64,000 nucleotides of DNA from NCBI GenBank assembly GCA_014529385.2, contig CM043943.1, forward strand, positions 152,527,592-152,591,591. The letters are read 5' to 3'. Position 1 is the stretch's first letter. The number at the start of each line of letters is the position of its first letter. Source of the stretch: Adiantum capillus-veneris (Eukaryota > Streptophyta > Polypodiopsida > Polypodiales > Pteridaceae). Below the pieces are notes generated by a model. It made no database searches. It was not told the origin of the DNA and worked only from the letters and a program-made list of their open reading frames with translations. This document shows, piece by piece, positions 52,254 through 63,737 of this stretch. The position numbers and the translations under genes are program-made.

Positions 52254-52496
52254 ACATAGGTTTAGGATTTAGTTTTTATATTTAAGTTAGACTTTAATTT
52301 AGGGTTTAGGTTTAGATTTACTATTAGAGATTTGGGGTTAAGTTTAGGATTTAACTCTATATTTAAGGTTTAGAGCTAAACAAGAGGCCCAACCATCTCT
52401 CTCTTTTTTGTAGAGCTTAAAGGTGTTTGAAGCTAGTTAGCTTTGGAATGTTCAAAGGGTAGGCAGCAACACTAGCTACTGAAAGCATTCTCCTTT
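51981..52496. repeat. No gene; second GA tract and TTTAGGGTTTAGG-like text
   Basis: A GA tract occupies 52,179-52,250. After it, 52,258-52,375 is a diverged array of TTTAGGTTTAGGATTTA-type words that recalls plant telomere repeats (TTTAGGG) but is too degenerate to call telomeric. Confidence 0.7.
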
Positions 52497-53238
52497 TGTA
52501 ATGGAATTAGACTTTTAACTTGAGTTGGAGCGGAAACTAAATAACATATTGAGAATTTACTTGAGCATTCTTTTGTGTGTAGATGTATAGTGAAAAAGAA
52601 AGTGCTTGGATGGAGAGAACAACAATAACACATTACTTCATTAACATGGCATCAGCAATACTTGTAAAAGACAGTGAGAGTTTAGAGAAATTGACACCAA
52701 TAGAGGACCAGATTAGTTGGAGCCAGTCCCCCCTCCAATAGGCATTTGTATTATAGATTCTTCCATGATGGAAGACTTGTTTACAATACAACTGTTTGTG
52801 TTCCTTGAGACCTTCTTGATGAGATGAAGATGGTAAGCTTCACTCACCAAGCATTAGCATGGTAACAACAATAAACATGATTAGCATGAACTTGGAAAAT
52901 GCCCAACCTCAATCCCAAGACCTCAAATACCATGAAAGGTGAGGAGAGCTGGTAGGGAGTGAGGAAGAAGAGAGAAGTAGAAGTAGCTCTACAAGAAAGC
53001 AATAACCCCTTGCACATAATCACTCATAGCTCTTGTAGCATAGCTTAGCATAGTGTTAATGGAGATTAGAGAGATTGATAAGCAAGCATAAGCATTCTCT
53101 TGTGTGGATTTGCATCCATAGCCAAGAGCTTGTGATAGTATGCACTCAACTTCTCAATCTTGGAGAAGGAGATGGAGTTCGTGCTTCACAAGAGTGTGTG
53201 AAGGGAAGAATGAGAGTGAGAGAGCTCGTGGGATGCTC

Positions 53239-53300
<62 letters not shown>

Positions 53301-53998
53301 AGCTAGGTCGACGCCCTTTCCTAGGCTTTCCTTGAAGATTATTGGGCCATGTAGCCCTCTGGCCAATGAGATCTTGTCTCCCTTTGGGGCAAGATGTTTC
53401 GTCTCTTGACAAGTGTCCTTCTTTCCCACTTGTGAGGTTAATAAGCTAGCACCCCCCTTGCTTAAGCACAGCCCTTGCTTAAGCAAGCTGCCCCCTTGCC
53501 TGCTTGAGTAATGTGCCTCTACACTTGAGATGTGGCCCCTTTCCCTTCATAAGAGTATGGGTCATTGGTGAGGTGCTCACATACTATCCACCTCCCTCCT
53601 TTGTAGGGCTCGCCCGCTCATTAGTGGCAAGTACTTTGAACTTGGTAAGCTGGCACGCCGCCTGCTTAAGCACAACCCTAGCTTAAGCAAGCTACCCTAT
53701 TTCCTGCTTGGACCTTAGTGACTAAAGAGTAAAAATTAAAGACTATGTCTTAAGGATTTTAACACTTACCTTTAGAGGCTTTAATGAAGACAACCCTAAG
53801 GTCTTTTACTCCATTGGTTAACCTTTCTCTTTGATAGACCTTTTCTCATTTGGGCCCCTTTCCCATTGACCCCGTGCTGAAATAAATCTATAGGCACATT
53901 TATATCTTAACCCTTGTTCCCATTTCTTCTCCCACATTAAGTGATCAGTTTAATATGAGAAAATCATTTGGGTTGGTTAGATATTAGATTTTATGACA
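52497..53998 (-). repeat. Element E 3' LTR (left)
   Basis: 1,502 bp. It contains a GA tract (53,244-53,296) and two sets of TTAAGCA words including the palindrome CTTGCTTAAGCAAG (53,474-53,487). Confidence 0.93.
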
Positions 53999-54013
53999 TT
54001 ACCTCTCTCTTGA
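53999..54013 (-). promoter_or_regulatory. Element E polypurine tract
   Basis: In sense it reads TCAAGAGAGAGGTAA beside the 3' LTR. Element F has the same tract at 45,393-45,406. Confidence 0.78.
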
Positions 54014-54350
54014 AATTATAGTCGTCCTCGACTATGAGGTAGAAGAGATAAAATCGTAGTCATTAGTCAATTTTACTTAGCGGGTAGAGGATCCCTTTTC
54101 ACCCTACTGCATCTTTCCAAGATGTATGACTAATGCATTTGGTGCTTGGGAGACATAGTTGCCACAAGCATGTCTCCTCTTTAGTCCATTTCATTCTCCC
54201 AAAGTAGAGTGACAAATTCTACTTGGTGTTTGAGAGACGTCGTCCTCACAAACATGATTTTAAACATGTATACTATTTAAATAAAAAGAGAATTAGTCTT
54301 ATAAGACAAAAATATGAGTCATTCAAAAGAAATTTGTACGTTTGCTTACT
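54014..54350 (-). other. Element E 3' untranslated region
   Basis: No gene. It matches F 45,408-45,746 in wording (attgtcgtcctcgactatg; tagcgggtagag). Confidence 0.65.
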
Positions 54351-55630
54351 CTAATGTAGCATTGTAAGCATTGACAAGGTACATACTATCCTTAAGTTGT
54401 ATTCCTTGCATCCATCTAGCATCTTCAAAAGGATAATTTTTGAATTTAATAAGATACCGTCGGATAATATTACCATGTCTTCATGCCGAAGGATATCTTT
54501 GGGTTGTAGCACCTCTTCTTGGTCTTCAACTTTGGGTGGATCTTCCATAATTGGTTCACTTGGTGGCTCTCCTTTGTAGGGCTTAAGTAGGCTCACATGA
54601 AAAGCATTGTGTATGAGCCAATGGTTGGGAAATTTGAGTTGGTAAGCCGTCTCATTGATAGGCTTCAAGATTTGGAAATGACCATAGTATCTATTTGCTA
54701 GCTTAGCATAATACTTTTGATGGCCCGTAGGATTTTTTCCCGTCATTTGCTTTAATGGAGCCTTAGGAAACTTAAGTAAGGCCCAATCATTTTCTTGGAA
54801 TGTTAAGTCCCTTCTGTGCTTGTCAGCAACATCTTTTTACCTTTGTTGAGAGATGGATATAGCCTCCCTAATCTTTTGAAAAGATTCTTGTAGGCTCTAC
54901 TCATCTCGACGGCGAAGATCTTCCCATGTACTTTAAGTAGCAAGGGACATTTTGGTCTTCCCTCAATGATCTCAAACGGTGCCTTTCCCGTAGAAGTATG
55001 TACAGGATTATTGTAAGCATACTCTACAAGTGGTAAGTACTTTTTCCATTGTGAGCGTTGATGTACTTCTATAACATAAGTCTTTAGTAGATCGAGGATT
55101 GTAAGATTGGCTATCTCACTTTGGCCATCCGTTTGTGGGTGATAGGCTGAAGAAAAGTTCAATCTTGTTCCTAGATTTTCAAAGAGACCTTTCCAAAAAT
55201 TACTGGTCATTCTAGGATCTCTATCTGACACAATGGATGTGGGCAATCCATGGTGCTTGAAAATCTGAGATATAAAGAGAGTTGCCATTTGATGTGTCTT
55301 AATTGTATTTTTGACAGGAATAAAGTGTGCTTGTTTGCTAAACCTGCTGACTATTGTCCATATTCCCGTATTCCCATGGATAGACTTGAGTAATCCAAAG
55401 ATGAAATCCATGGATATACTCTCCCATGGTGAATTTGGGATAGGCAATGGCTGGAGTAATCCAGGTTGCTTCCCTCTATCATATTTGGTCTTTTGACATA
55501 CTACACATTTTGAAACATACTCTTGTATGTCCACTTTCATGGTAGGCCAATAGAAGTATGCCTCTACTCCTCGGAGAGTAGGTTGAATACCTCTATGCCC
55601 CGCATATGGAGGAGCATGGGATTCATACAT
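54351..55630 (-). pseudogene. Integrase and chromodomain of element E
   Basis: Frame 54,803-55,630 has the zinc-binding part (HAPPYAGHRG ... CVVCQKTK), then the catalytic core: SISMDFIFGL (D), SIVSDRDPRMTSNFWKGL (D) and YHPQTDGQSEIANLT (E). Frame 54,351-54,746 continues with GHFQILKPINETAYQLKFPN and HNAFHVSLLKPYKGEPP and passes into the chromodomain, which is lost to a frameshift after ILRHEDMV. The catalytic triad is intact. A stop near 54,838 separates the frames. Confidence 0.9.
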
Positions 55631-56041
55631 AACTTTGCCACGAAGGGAATGTGTGGCACATAGCCTATTTCCGTGGAGAAGATAACCATCCTACAAGGCG
55701 AATGGTTCCTCTTTCTTCACCAAAGCAAGGGCTGATATTATGTCTCTAAAATCAGGGCCAGTTGCATACTCATCTCTCATAGAAGATAGGTCATTTGTGA
55801 GTAGCAATAGACACTGCATTAAGTTTTGGTCGTTGTGAAAGTGCATCAACCACTTGCTTGTGCTTACCAGCAATGTGAGCAATATAATAATTACATTGCG
55901 AAAGAAAATTTTCCCACCTCATTTGTTTGTCGAAGAGCTTGGTTTGCGTCATGAAATACTTGAGACTTTGGTGATCGGTTCGCAGAATAAATGGAGTCCC
56001 CAATAGGTAGTGCTTCTATGTGTCTAGGGCATGTAGAACAG
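55631..56041 (-). pseudogene. RNase H C-terminal part and integrase lead-in of element E
   Basis: Frames 55,791-56,003 and 55,691-55,882 overlap in different phases. They read FILRTDHQSLKYFMTQ (RNase H third acidic residue) and HKQVVDALSQRP (last D), then SSMRDEYATGPDFRDIISAL leading to integrase. A frameshift near 55,830 and stops break it. Confidence 0.85.
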
Positions 56042-57376
56042 CTAAAGCCCTTTCTCATAAATGCCCAAGACTCGTTCATCAGTATTGAGTTGTCGGCTAT
56101 TATATGCTATGGCATGCCCTTCCTGAAGCAAAACTGCTCCAAGGCAATCACCACAAGCATCACATTGGACCTCAAATGGTTTTGAGAGATCCAGAAGCAT
56201 GAGGACTGGTTGGGAGGTAAGCTTCTCGTTGAGCTTATCAAAAGCATTTTGATCTTTAGTAGTCCATACATACTTAACGTTCTTCTTAGTTAAGTTATGT
56301 AGTGGTCCTGCTATTTGAGAGAACTTTGCTATGAAACGTCTATAGTATGCGCACATACCAATAAAGCTTCTTAGCTCATGTAGATTCTTTGGGTTAGGAC
56401 ATGCTTTTATTACCTCTAACTTTGATGGATCCATATGGATACCATCTTGAGAGATAATATGACCTAAGTATTGAATCTCTTGAAGGAAAAATTTGCTTTT
56501 CTTTTGGTTGAGGAAAAGGTTATTCTCCCTCAATGCTTGAAAAACCACTTGGAGATGCTGCTTATGTTCCTCCAAAGACTTGGAGTAGATGATGATATCA
56601 TCAAAGAACACTCCAGTGAATTTGCGGTATGGTCTAAAATTTTCTCCATTAGACGATTGAATGTAGCGAAAAGTAGGAGAATTTACAAGTGGAATAGTAC
56701 GACCACGCTCACTAGCATTTATATACATATTATTTCCCTTGTAAGTGAAGTAAATTCTCCTTTCAGGGAACTTCATATTGGTAGCCATGCAATCAAACCA
56801 TGGTGCCCCTAGGATAACATCCTCATGTTGGAGAGGAGAGATGAAGAAGTCTTCTTTGTCGGCATAGCTTTGGACATGAAGCCTCAACTTCCCAATCAAG
56901 GGAGTAACAGAGGCTTGTTGTCCCTTGAAAGTTGTGTCAGCCGTTACCATATCTCCCATCTCAAAAGCTTGAATGCCCAACTTGGTGCCCAAATCCATTG
57001 ATATGAGGTTGTGAGTAGAGCCAGGGTCAAACAAGATGAATGCATCATGCTCTCTTACCTTTCCCCAAGCATAGGAGAGTGATGAGCCTTTGCAATGAGC
57101 ATCCTCTTTTGGATCTTTGATGGTGGAAGCCCTAAGAGTCTCATTGCGAGTATTCTTCTTGGGGCAAGAACGATAGCCGTGTCCTTGCTCCCCACACTTG
57201 AAACACTTATGGTCCTTGTGGAAAGCTTCAAGCTCTTCATGAGAGAGTTTGTTTTTACCTTTGTAAACTCCCTTCTCCTTGGACTGATTGTTGTTGTTGT
57301 TGTTGTTGGAAGTGCCTTGGGAAGAATTTTGAGCATTGGTCTTCCCCTTTGCATCATTTTTTCCTTTGTTGTCCAT
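56042..57376 (-). CDS. Zinc knuckle, protease and truncated RT of element E
   Basis: This 444-codon frame is open throughout. Near residue 58 is a CCHC knuckle (CFKCGEQGHGYRSC). The protease motif follows as FILFDPGSTHNLISMDLG, with proline where serine is usual (DPG for DSG). After LVNSPTFRYIQSSNGE the frame passes into RFTGVFFDDIIIYSKSLEEH-like RT palm (seen as FTGVFFDDIIIYSKS), then GHIISQDGIHMDPSK and RNase H start (FEVQCDACGDCLGAVLLQEG). The RT fingers and first half of the palm, roughly 200-250 residues in relatives, are missing without loss of frame. The RT cannot be active. Confidence 0.9.
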   Translation of the reverse strand: MDNKGKNDAKGKTNAQNSSQGTSNNNNNNNQSKEKGVYKGKNKLSHEELEAFHKDHKCFKCGEQGHGYRSCPKKNTRNETLRASTIKDPKEDAHCKGSSLSYAWGKVREHDAFILFDPGSTHNLISMDLGTKLGIQAFEMGDMVTADTTFKGQQASVTPLIGKLRLHVQSYADKEDFFISPLQHEDVILGAPWFDCMATNMKFPERRIYFTYKGNNMYINASERGRTIPLVNSPTFRYIQSSNGENFRPYRKFTGVFFDDIIIYSKSLEEHKQHLQVVFQALRENNLFLNQKKSKFFLQEIQYLGHIISQDGIHMDPSKLEVIKACPNPKNLHELRSFIGMCAYYRRFIAKFSQIAGPLHNLTKKNVKYVWTTKDQNAFDKLNEKLTSQPVLMLLDLSKPFEVQCDACGDCLGAVLLQEGHAIAYNSRQLNTDERVLGIYEKGL

Positions 57377-58467
57377 GGCTTTGACATTACGTCCAGCCCC
57401 TTGATGGAAATTGATACGTGAAGCAGCTATGGTGTGATGGATTACTTCGCTAATAGTACTAGGCCGTTGAGAGTTGATGTATTTGGCCGTCTCTTTAGGT
57501 AATCCCGCATATAATTGCTACCTTTTCTCGGAAAAGTCTATCTTTTGAAAGACAATAGCCTTGAGACATAAATCCCAAAACTTGTCTACATATTTGTGGA
57601 TAGACTCATGGGAGAGAAGCTTCAAGCTACGCCATTCGGTAAGCACTTTGTCCTTTGCATCACTTGCAAGGAATTGCTTCATGATGGAAACTCGTAGAGT
57701 TTTCCATGTCTTTGGGGCTTCAATGTTGCCACGAAGGTTGGCCCACCATTGACGAGCTGATTTTTGAAAGTGCATAGCTACACGGTGTAGCTTGGAGGAC
57801 TCTATAAAGCCCTCGTTTCCAAAGGCCACATCAAATTGTTGGATGAAGGCCAACACTTTGTTGGTAGCACCAAAGGCGCCATCGTAAGTGAGAAAAGAGA
57901 TACTCTTTCCTCCCTCATTGAACTTCTTTAACTTTTGGGACCTTCTCCATGCAGGGAATGATTTGCGATGTCCTCCCCTCTTGTATTCTCTAGGAGAATA
58001 TCCATAGCTTTCATGGAAGAGGAGGAAGGTGAAGATGAAGGAGAAGAGGGTGACCTCTTCCTAGCCCTTTTCTTCATTTGTTTCCTCTCTTCTCTTTCGG
58101 AATGATGAGGAGAAGGACTGTGTAATGATCTTTTCCTCTTGGGAGGAGTAGGCGATCGTAGAGACCGCTGTCTTCGTGGAGCCACATCTTCAGAGGAGCT
58201 TAAATTTTCATTGCTTTCTTTCTCTTTGGATTCCTCCTCTCATATGGGAGAGAGTCTTCTTTTGGGGGTCTCTTCAAGAGGCCTCCTAAGCTCTCTCTCC
58301 TCTTGGAGAGGAAGGGAAATTGCATAAGCACAAAGTTGTTGAGTAACTTCGGCTTGCAAAGCATGGTTGCCCATAGCTTAATGCAACCTAGTGACTAGAT
58401 AATTCACAAACATGGGAGCATCATCATTAGCACCTTCATGTGAAAAATCAAAGCTATCAATGTTCAT
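57377..58467 (-). pseudogene. Gag of element E
   Basis: From an ATG at 58,465-58,467 (MNIDSFDFSHEGANDD), gag continues with stops through an arginine/serine-rich linker (57,928-58,185: PKRKRSLHSPSP) and into the capsid at 57,518-57,856: FIESSKLHRVAMHFQKSARQ WWANLRGN (split for length), FLASDAKDKVLTEWRSLKLL and YVDKFWDLCLKA. It ends GLPKETAKYINSQRP before the zinc-knuckle frame. It would form the particle shell. Confidence 0.82.
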
Positions 58468-58894
58468 TCTACTCTCTTGATTATTGTCAGCCACGTTAAC
58501 AAAATTTATGTATGTACTTAGTGTATGCTTTGGTAATTTAAAACCTTAGTTTCCACTCCTCTTAGCCTTTTAAAATCGGCTCTTAAGTATCTACATCCAC
58601 AGCTCAAAGTGGTTCATTATAGAGAGTAGAGGAGTACGTCTAACATAGCAGAGTTGCCGAGGGTTACCTCCTTTTGGACTTCTTATGGCTCAATAATGGT
58701 AAAGCCGTAGGCAAGTCTAAAAATACTCCATTATTAAGTCTAAAGCTCCCGAGGTGTGCACCATACCCCACATAGTGGGCTCAAAAAAATTGATAATAGA
58801 TCCCAGTTCCACTTACCCTATTATAATAAACAACATCAACCATTTATAGGCTACTTAAGCACCTCTCTTCTTAAGCAAGAAAAGAGAAACAAAA
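58468..58894 (-). other. Element E leader
   Basis: This untranslated stretch of about 430 bp lies between PBS and gag. It is short compared with the 1.9-2.7 kb leaders of A, B and G, and I see no palindrome series in it. Confidence 0.7.
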
Positions 58895-58908
58895 TGCTCC
58901 GATACCAA
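58895..58908 (-). promoter_or_regulatory. Element E primer-binding site, initiator tRNA-Met type
   Basis: In sense it reads TTGGTATCGGAGCA directly after the 5' LTR, one change from the common TGGTATCAGAGC. Confidence 0.92.
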
Positions 58909-59679
58909 TGTAATGGAATTAGCCTATTAACTTGAGTTGGAGCGGAAAGTAAATAACATATTGAGCACTTCCTTGAGCATTCTTTCATGTGTAGATGAAT
59001 AGTGAAAAAGAAAGTTCTTGGATGGAGAGGGCAACACTAACACATTACTTCATTAACATGAGCAATACTTGTAAAAGAGAGTGAGAGTCTAGAGAAATTG
59101 AGCAATACTTGTAAAAGAGAGTGAGAGTCTAGAGAAATTGACACCAATAGAGGACCGGATTAGTTGGAGCTGGTCCCCCCTCCAATAGGCATTTGTATTA
59201 TAGATTCTTCCATGATGGAAGACTTGTTTACAATACAATTGTTTTTGTTCCTTGAGACCTTCTTAATGAGATGAAGATGGTAAGCTTCACTCACCAAGCA
59301 TTATCATGGTAACAACAATAAACATGATTAGCGAAAATGCCCAGCCTCAGTCCCAAGACCTCAAACACCATGAAAGGTGAGGAGAGCTGGTAGCAGGGAG
59401 TGAGGAAGAAAAGAGAAGTAGAAGTAGCTCTACGAGAAAGCAATAACCCCTTGCACATAATCACTTGTATCTCTTGCAGCATAGCTTATCATAGTGTTAA
59501 TGGAGATTAGAGAGATTGATAAGCAATCATAAGCATTCTCTTGTGTGGATTTGCATCCATAGCCAAGAGCTTGTGGTAGTAGGCACTCAACTTCTCAAGC
59601 TTGGAGAAGGAGATGGAGTTCTTGCTTCACAAGAGTGTGTGAAGGGAAGAATGAGAGTGAGAGAGCTCGTGGGATGCTC

Positions 59680-59733
<54 letters not shown>

Positions 59734-60419
59734 AGCTAGGTCGACCCCCTTTCCTTGAAGCTTATTGGGCCATGTAGCCCTCTGGCCAATGAGAGCTTGG
59801 ATCCCTTTGGGGCAAGATGTGTAGTCTCTTGACAAGTGTCCTTCTTTTGCTGTTGTGAGGTTAAGCTAGCACCCCCCTTGCTTAAGCACAACCCTTGCTT
59901 AAGCAAGCTGCCCCCTTGCCTGCTTGAGTAATGTGTCTCTACACTTGAGATGTGGCCCCTTTCCTTTCATAAGAGTATGGGTCATTGGTGAGGTGCTCAC
60001 ATACTATCCACCTCCCTCCTTTGTAGGGATCGTCCCGTCATTAGTAGCAAGTACTTTGAACTTGGTAAGCAGGCAGGCCCCCTGCTTAAGCACAGCCCTA
60101 GCTTAAGAAAGCTGCCCCATTGCCTGCTTGGACCTTAGTGACTAAAGAGTAAAAATTAAAGACTCTGTCTTTCAGGCTTTTAACACTTACCTTTGGAGGC
60201 TTTAATGAAGACAACCCTAAGGTCTTTTTCTCCATTGGTTAACCTTGCTCTTTGATAGACCTTTTCTCATTTGGGCCCCTTTACCATTGGCCCTGTGCTA
60301 AAATAGATCTATAAGCACATTTATATCTTAACCCTTGTTCCCGTTTATTCTCCCACATGAAGTGATCAGTTTAATATGAGAAAATAAGTTGGGTTGGTTA
60401 GATATTAAATTTTATGACA
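58909..60419 (-). repeat. Element E 5' LTR (right)
   Basis: 1,511 bp, matching the left LTR. It carries an exact tandem duplication of about 41 bp (two copies of GAGCAATACTTGTAAAAGAG with following bases, 59,060-59,140) that is single in the left LTR. Its GA tract (59,685-59,730) is shorter than that of the left LTR. Confidence 0.92.
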
Positions 60420-61589
60420 CCTTCTGTTGAGCTTGAGTGATGGAAGAGGAAAGTGGATAACTCGGGACTTTCACAAAGTATCAAGTTGGCTTTTGTGCGT
60501 TGTGTGTGTGTGTTTGTGTGTGTGTGTGTGGTTGTTTTAACTTATATAATAAGACATAAATGAACTTTTACATTCAAAAGATAATTGGCTTTAAAGAAAA
60601 GGAAAAAATTAGTACAAAAACAACTCAGTCTTAGAATTATCTTTGTACATGGCATATGAGAATGAAGCCACATTCTAGTATACAATGATAGTGATCCAAT
60701 ACAGGATCACTTCCCAAGTGGTAGGAGAAAGTGTACTATCTGACAAACAATAGCTTTAAGCCAAAACAAAACCCAAGAAAGGATAGAGTCATCACGTGCA
60801 TTCATCCAAACAAGACAACAGATTTGTTAGCCTTGGATGTGTATTACAGATGTCAACGGACTATATCAGTTGTTATCCATGTCCAGCTTATAGCTCTTTT
60901 TAACTCAAAACCACTGTCCAAAGTGTTCATGTCTTTCAATTTTTTAGTTTTTATTGTGAAAAAGTTAATTATCTCATTTATTGGCAGTAATTATATGTAT
61001 GGTTTCTATATAGTCCAATCTTTCAAAAAAACCTTAAATAGATATTTAACATATATATCAGTTTGATCAAAAGACCATTACCTCTTTTGATCCAAGTGTG
61101 CTATTTTAACCCATAGGTTTTTTTTTCAAGATATGTTTTTACCATATTGTCAGGCCCAACTTCCTAAGTACCATAAAGTAATTTAATTAACAACTTGAGA
61201 TATGTTCCAAAAAATCCATTTTTAAAGCATCAATTTTGTCAAAGTAAAAGCCAAACCTCCACGTGGGCATAACGAATCCGACTTACCTCAGTCTGGAATG
61301 AAGTTGTTGGGGTAAAGGCGTCTGAGCCTTTCCCGGCCGTCGAGGCTATGGGCGCCTGCCCACTGATGACCTTATTGGTCGTACATATATACAACAATAA
61401 GGAGTGAAGAATATGGATGTGTATCTTTGTCCACTATTGGAAGAGCTACAAAAATTATGGATTGGCATAGAAGTGGTGGATATGAGCCAACACACAGGTT
61501 GACGCAATGCTTTGATCAAAGGCATTCTGATGTGGATCATGCATGACTATCCCGGACTAATAGAATACTGAGGTGATATATACTCAAAC
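60420..61589. other. No recognised gene
   Basis: A GT-rich tract lies at 60,498-60,530. Frames at 60,731-61,066 (plus) and 61,346-61,540 (minus) are unfamiliar. The right part could be the 5' side of the CACTA transposase that follows, but I see no motif. Confidence 0.4.
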
Positions 61590-62146
61590 TCAAACACTAT
61601 AAGCCTTTGTTTTTCTCAGTCTGATCTATTGTCATGTGTATACATGCACGGCTTCAAACAAGAGGATACAGAGAATGCGTCACATGTTGACCTAGACTTA
61701 ATGCACATAGGGCACCCTCACTCAAGAAGAAAATCTACAAAGGTCATCAAGCACATCTTTCAGAGAATCAAGAGTTACGTGATAATTTTTTGGGAAGAGA
61801 GACACCAAGGATGTTTTCTTGAGCATGGTTAGAGCAGAAGGAGATGTGTGATAACAATTTCCCCCCAGGGATGAAGAGATTCTCTCTATGGTACGAGTTA
61901 CCATATTGGCTCACTCATGATCAATCACTTACTCAATCCAATGCACATAGTCAAAAATGTGGGTAATCTATTGTGGGACCATCTCATTGGCAAGAAAGAT
62001 ACTTTGGGAGCCAAAATTGACCTTAGAAATGTGGATCATATGGAGCAATATTGGCCGCAGATAGCACTTGATGGATCCATAGAACTCCTTAACAATGGAA
62101 TGGTAACAGGACACTTTTATGTCCTTGGACACTTTTGTGTCCTGTT
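61590..62146 (+). pseudogene. CACTA (En/Spm) TNP2-type transposase, N-proximal fragment
   Basis: At about 61,868 the plus strand reads RFSLWYELPYWLTH, then after a frameshift LLNPMHIVKNVGNLLWDHLI and KKDTLGAKIDLRNVDHM. The pattern 'ELPYW ... D/NPMHIEKNV ... K.KD.LKARLDL' is the Transposase_21/TNP2 signature of plant CACTA elements. The upstream frame 61,629-61,832 may belong to the same protein. Frameshifts and a break at about 62,108 show that it is dead. The C-terminal part follows at 63,390. Confidence 0.82.
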
Positions 62147-63392
62147 AAGTGACCATTTTGCTTGAATTATTTGAAGAGTATGAGAATGGATTTCTAGGTG
62201 CTATATATCCACAAAGTTGCCTTATGGGCTGAAAAAAACTTAGCATTTTTTTTTGGAGTATCGATCTCACCATTAACCTTACTCTTGCACAACATTTTTG
62301 AACCTAAACTATGTGAAAAAAAGAGTCCTGTTTTTTGATTTTTTCCAATTTTTGGCAGCTATACCACTCTAAACTTCATGTTTGTGAGGTTTAGATGGCT
62401 AGAGGTTAGGCCTTCATAGTTCTCAACATGTTTTGATGCTTGTAGGGAGAGCTAAGTGCTAAAATTGAAAGTTATGACCAATTTACAAGAATTGCATAAT
62501 CCTATTTTTTGGCCAAAATTAGCACTTTTATGATTTTTTTGGGGGCTTTCTTGATATCCAAATTCAATTTTGATTGTGTAAGTGTAATATATAACATAAA
62601 GCTAATCTTCCTTGAGTTTTGGGGGACCTAATATGCTATATAGCATAGTATATGATGATGGTTGAGTTTTTTTATTACTGAAGAATACGATACATTTTAG
62701 AGTAGCAAGTATAACTTTCTCAATATTGCTAGTTTCTTAGGCCAATTGTGTGTATTTTGTAGGTAGTAACCATATATAATCATAGACTACAAACTTGGCT
62801 AGATATTGAGTAGTTTCTATGGGTTTCTAGAGGTCATAATGCTAAACCCAGTTTTTTCATGTTTGCTGTATTTAGCACTTTATCATTGCCCCCAAGGTTC
62901 CAATTGTAAGAGATCCATTATCCTTTTGACATGCTCCATGGCTCCTTTTGAATCCAAAGGCCCAAAGGGAACTAAGAAAACATGTATATAGTATCTGTAT
63001 TGAGCGTGACTATAGAAACTTTGATGATAGGTCCGCAGAATGGAAAAAATGCAACTTTTTTGTACCTTTTTTTTTGCCCAAAAAGAAATTAGTGAGGTAA
63101 AAGCAACCATATGTTTTGGTCACCAACCCATTGAAGTTAACGGGGCATTTTATCTCATGTCCTACAAAAATCCCCACTCTTATTTATATGAAATCAACCG
63201 TAAGAAATTGCTGTTTTGGGCAAAATGCACTGGTCCATCAACTTTGGAGGCTTGTAGTGACCAAGGGATTAGAAAAATTACAAGTTTCTCATTTTTTCCA
63301 TATGTAGTAGTTATTGAACTATAAGCTCATGAAACGATTTTTCAAAATGAGTGGATCTAATATGGTTTTGGAATTTTTTCCCAAAACCCTGA
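62147..63392. other. Insert of about 1.25 kb within the CACTA transposase
   Basis: No gene is recognised. The block is flanked by direct copies of a roughly 45 bp text (ggacacttttatgtcctgtta ... ttaccatt; 62,109-62,160 and 63,393-63,432), both derived from the same transposase codons. It may be an insertion with duplicated flanks or an internal rearrangement. A hairpin of AACAGGACAC and GTGTCCTGTT lies at 62,105-62,145. Confidence 0.6.
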
Positions 63393-63737
63393 AAGGACAC
63401 TTTTATGTCCTGTTAGGTTACCATTCTACTGTTAAAGCACTATGGATTTTGACAGGAGGCCAAGAACGCAAACTTGCAAAGTTGGTGCAATGGATCTCCC
63501 AAAAGGAGATCCATGTAGGTTCCATACCATCTACCAAACTAAACGATGTTTGAGGAACACTTTTCCACTACCATGCTAACCATTCAAGTGCATCTTCTTT
63601 TTCACATAGTTGATGAGGTGAAAATAGGAGGCACGGTGCATTCTAGATGGATGTTCTTTTTAGAACGCTTCATGAAAACGCTCAAGGGATATATGCTTCA
63701 AAAGGCACATCCCGAAGGTAGCATGGTAGAGGGTTGA
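63393..63737 (+). pseudogene. CACTA TNP2-type transposase, C-proximal fragment (DUF4218)
   Basis: Frame 63,314-63,553 reads GHFYVLLGYHSTVKALWILT and ERKLAKLVQWISQKE. Frame 63,546-63,737 reads MLTIQVHLLFHIVDEVKIGG, TVHSRWMFFLERFMKTLKGY and KAHPEGSMVEG. The latter is the conserved DUF4218 part of CACTA transposases (VHL..H.V.E...GG.V..RWM...ER.....K....KA.PEGS..EG). It stops cleanly at MVEG*. The protein is broken by a frameshift near 63,550. Confidence 0.88.

Larger units (their letters stand above)
52497..60419 (-). mobile_element. Element E: chromodomain-type Ty3/gypsy element, defective
   Basis: 7,923 bp in minus orientation, with LTRs at 52,497-53,998 and 58,909-60,419 (TGTAATGGAATTA ... 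TTATGACA). Flanking bases are ccttt (left) and ccttc (right), a 5 bp duplication with one mismatch. PBS is of initiator tRNA-Met type. Gag, CCHC knuckle, protease, partial RT, RNase H, integrase and chromodomain are in order. RT lacks its N-terminal half and several frames are broken, so it is dead though structurally complete. Confidence 0.92.

Noticed and set aside
52258-52375. Interstitial telomere repeat
   Set aside because: TTTAGGGTTTAGG-like words are too degenerate and lack a regular 7 bp register.
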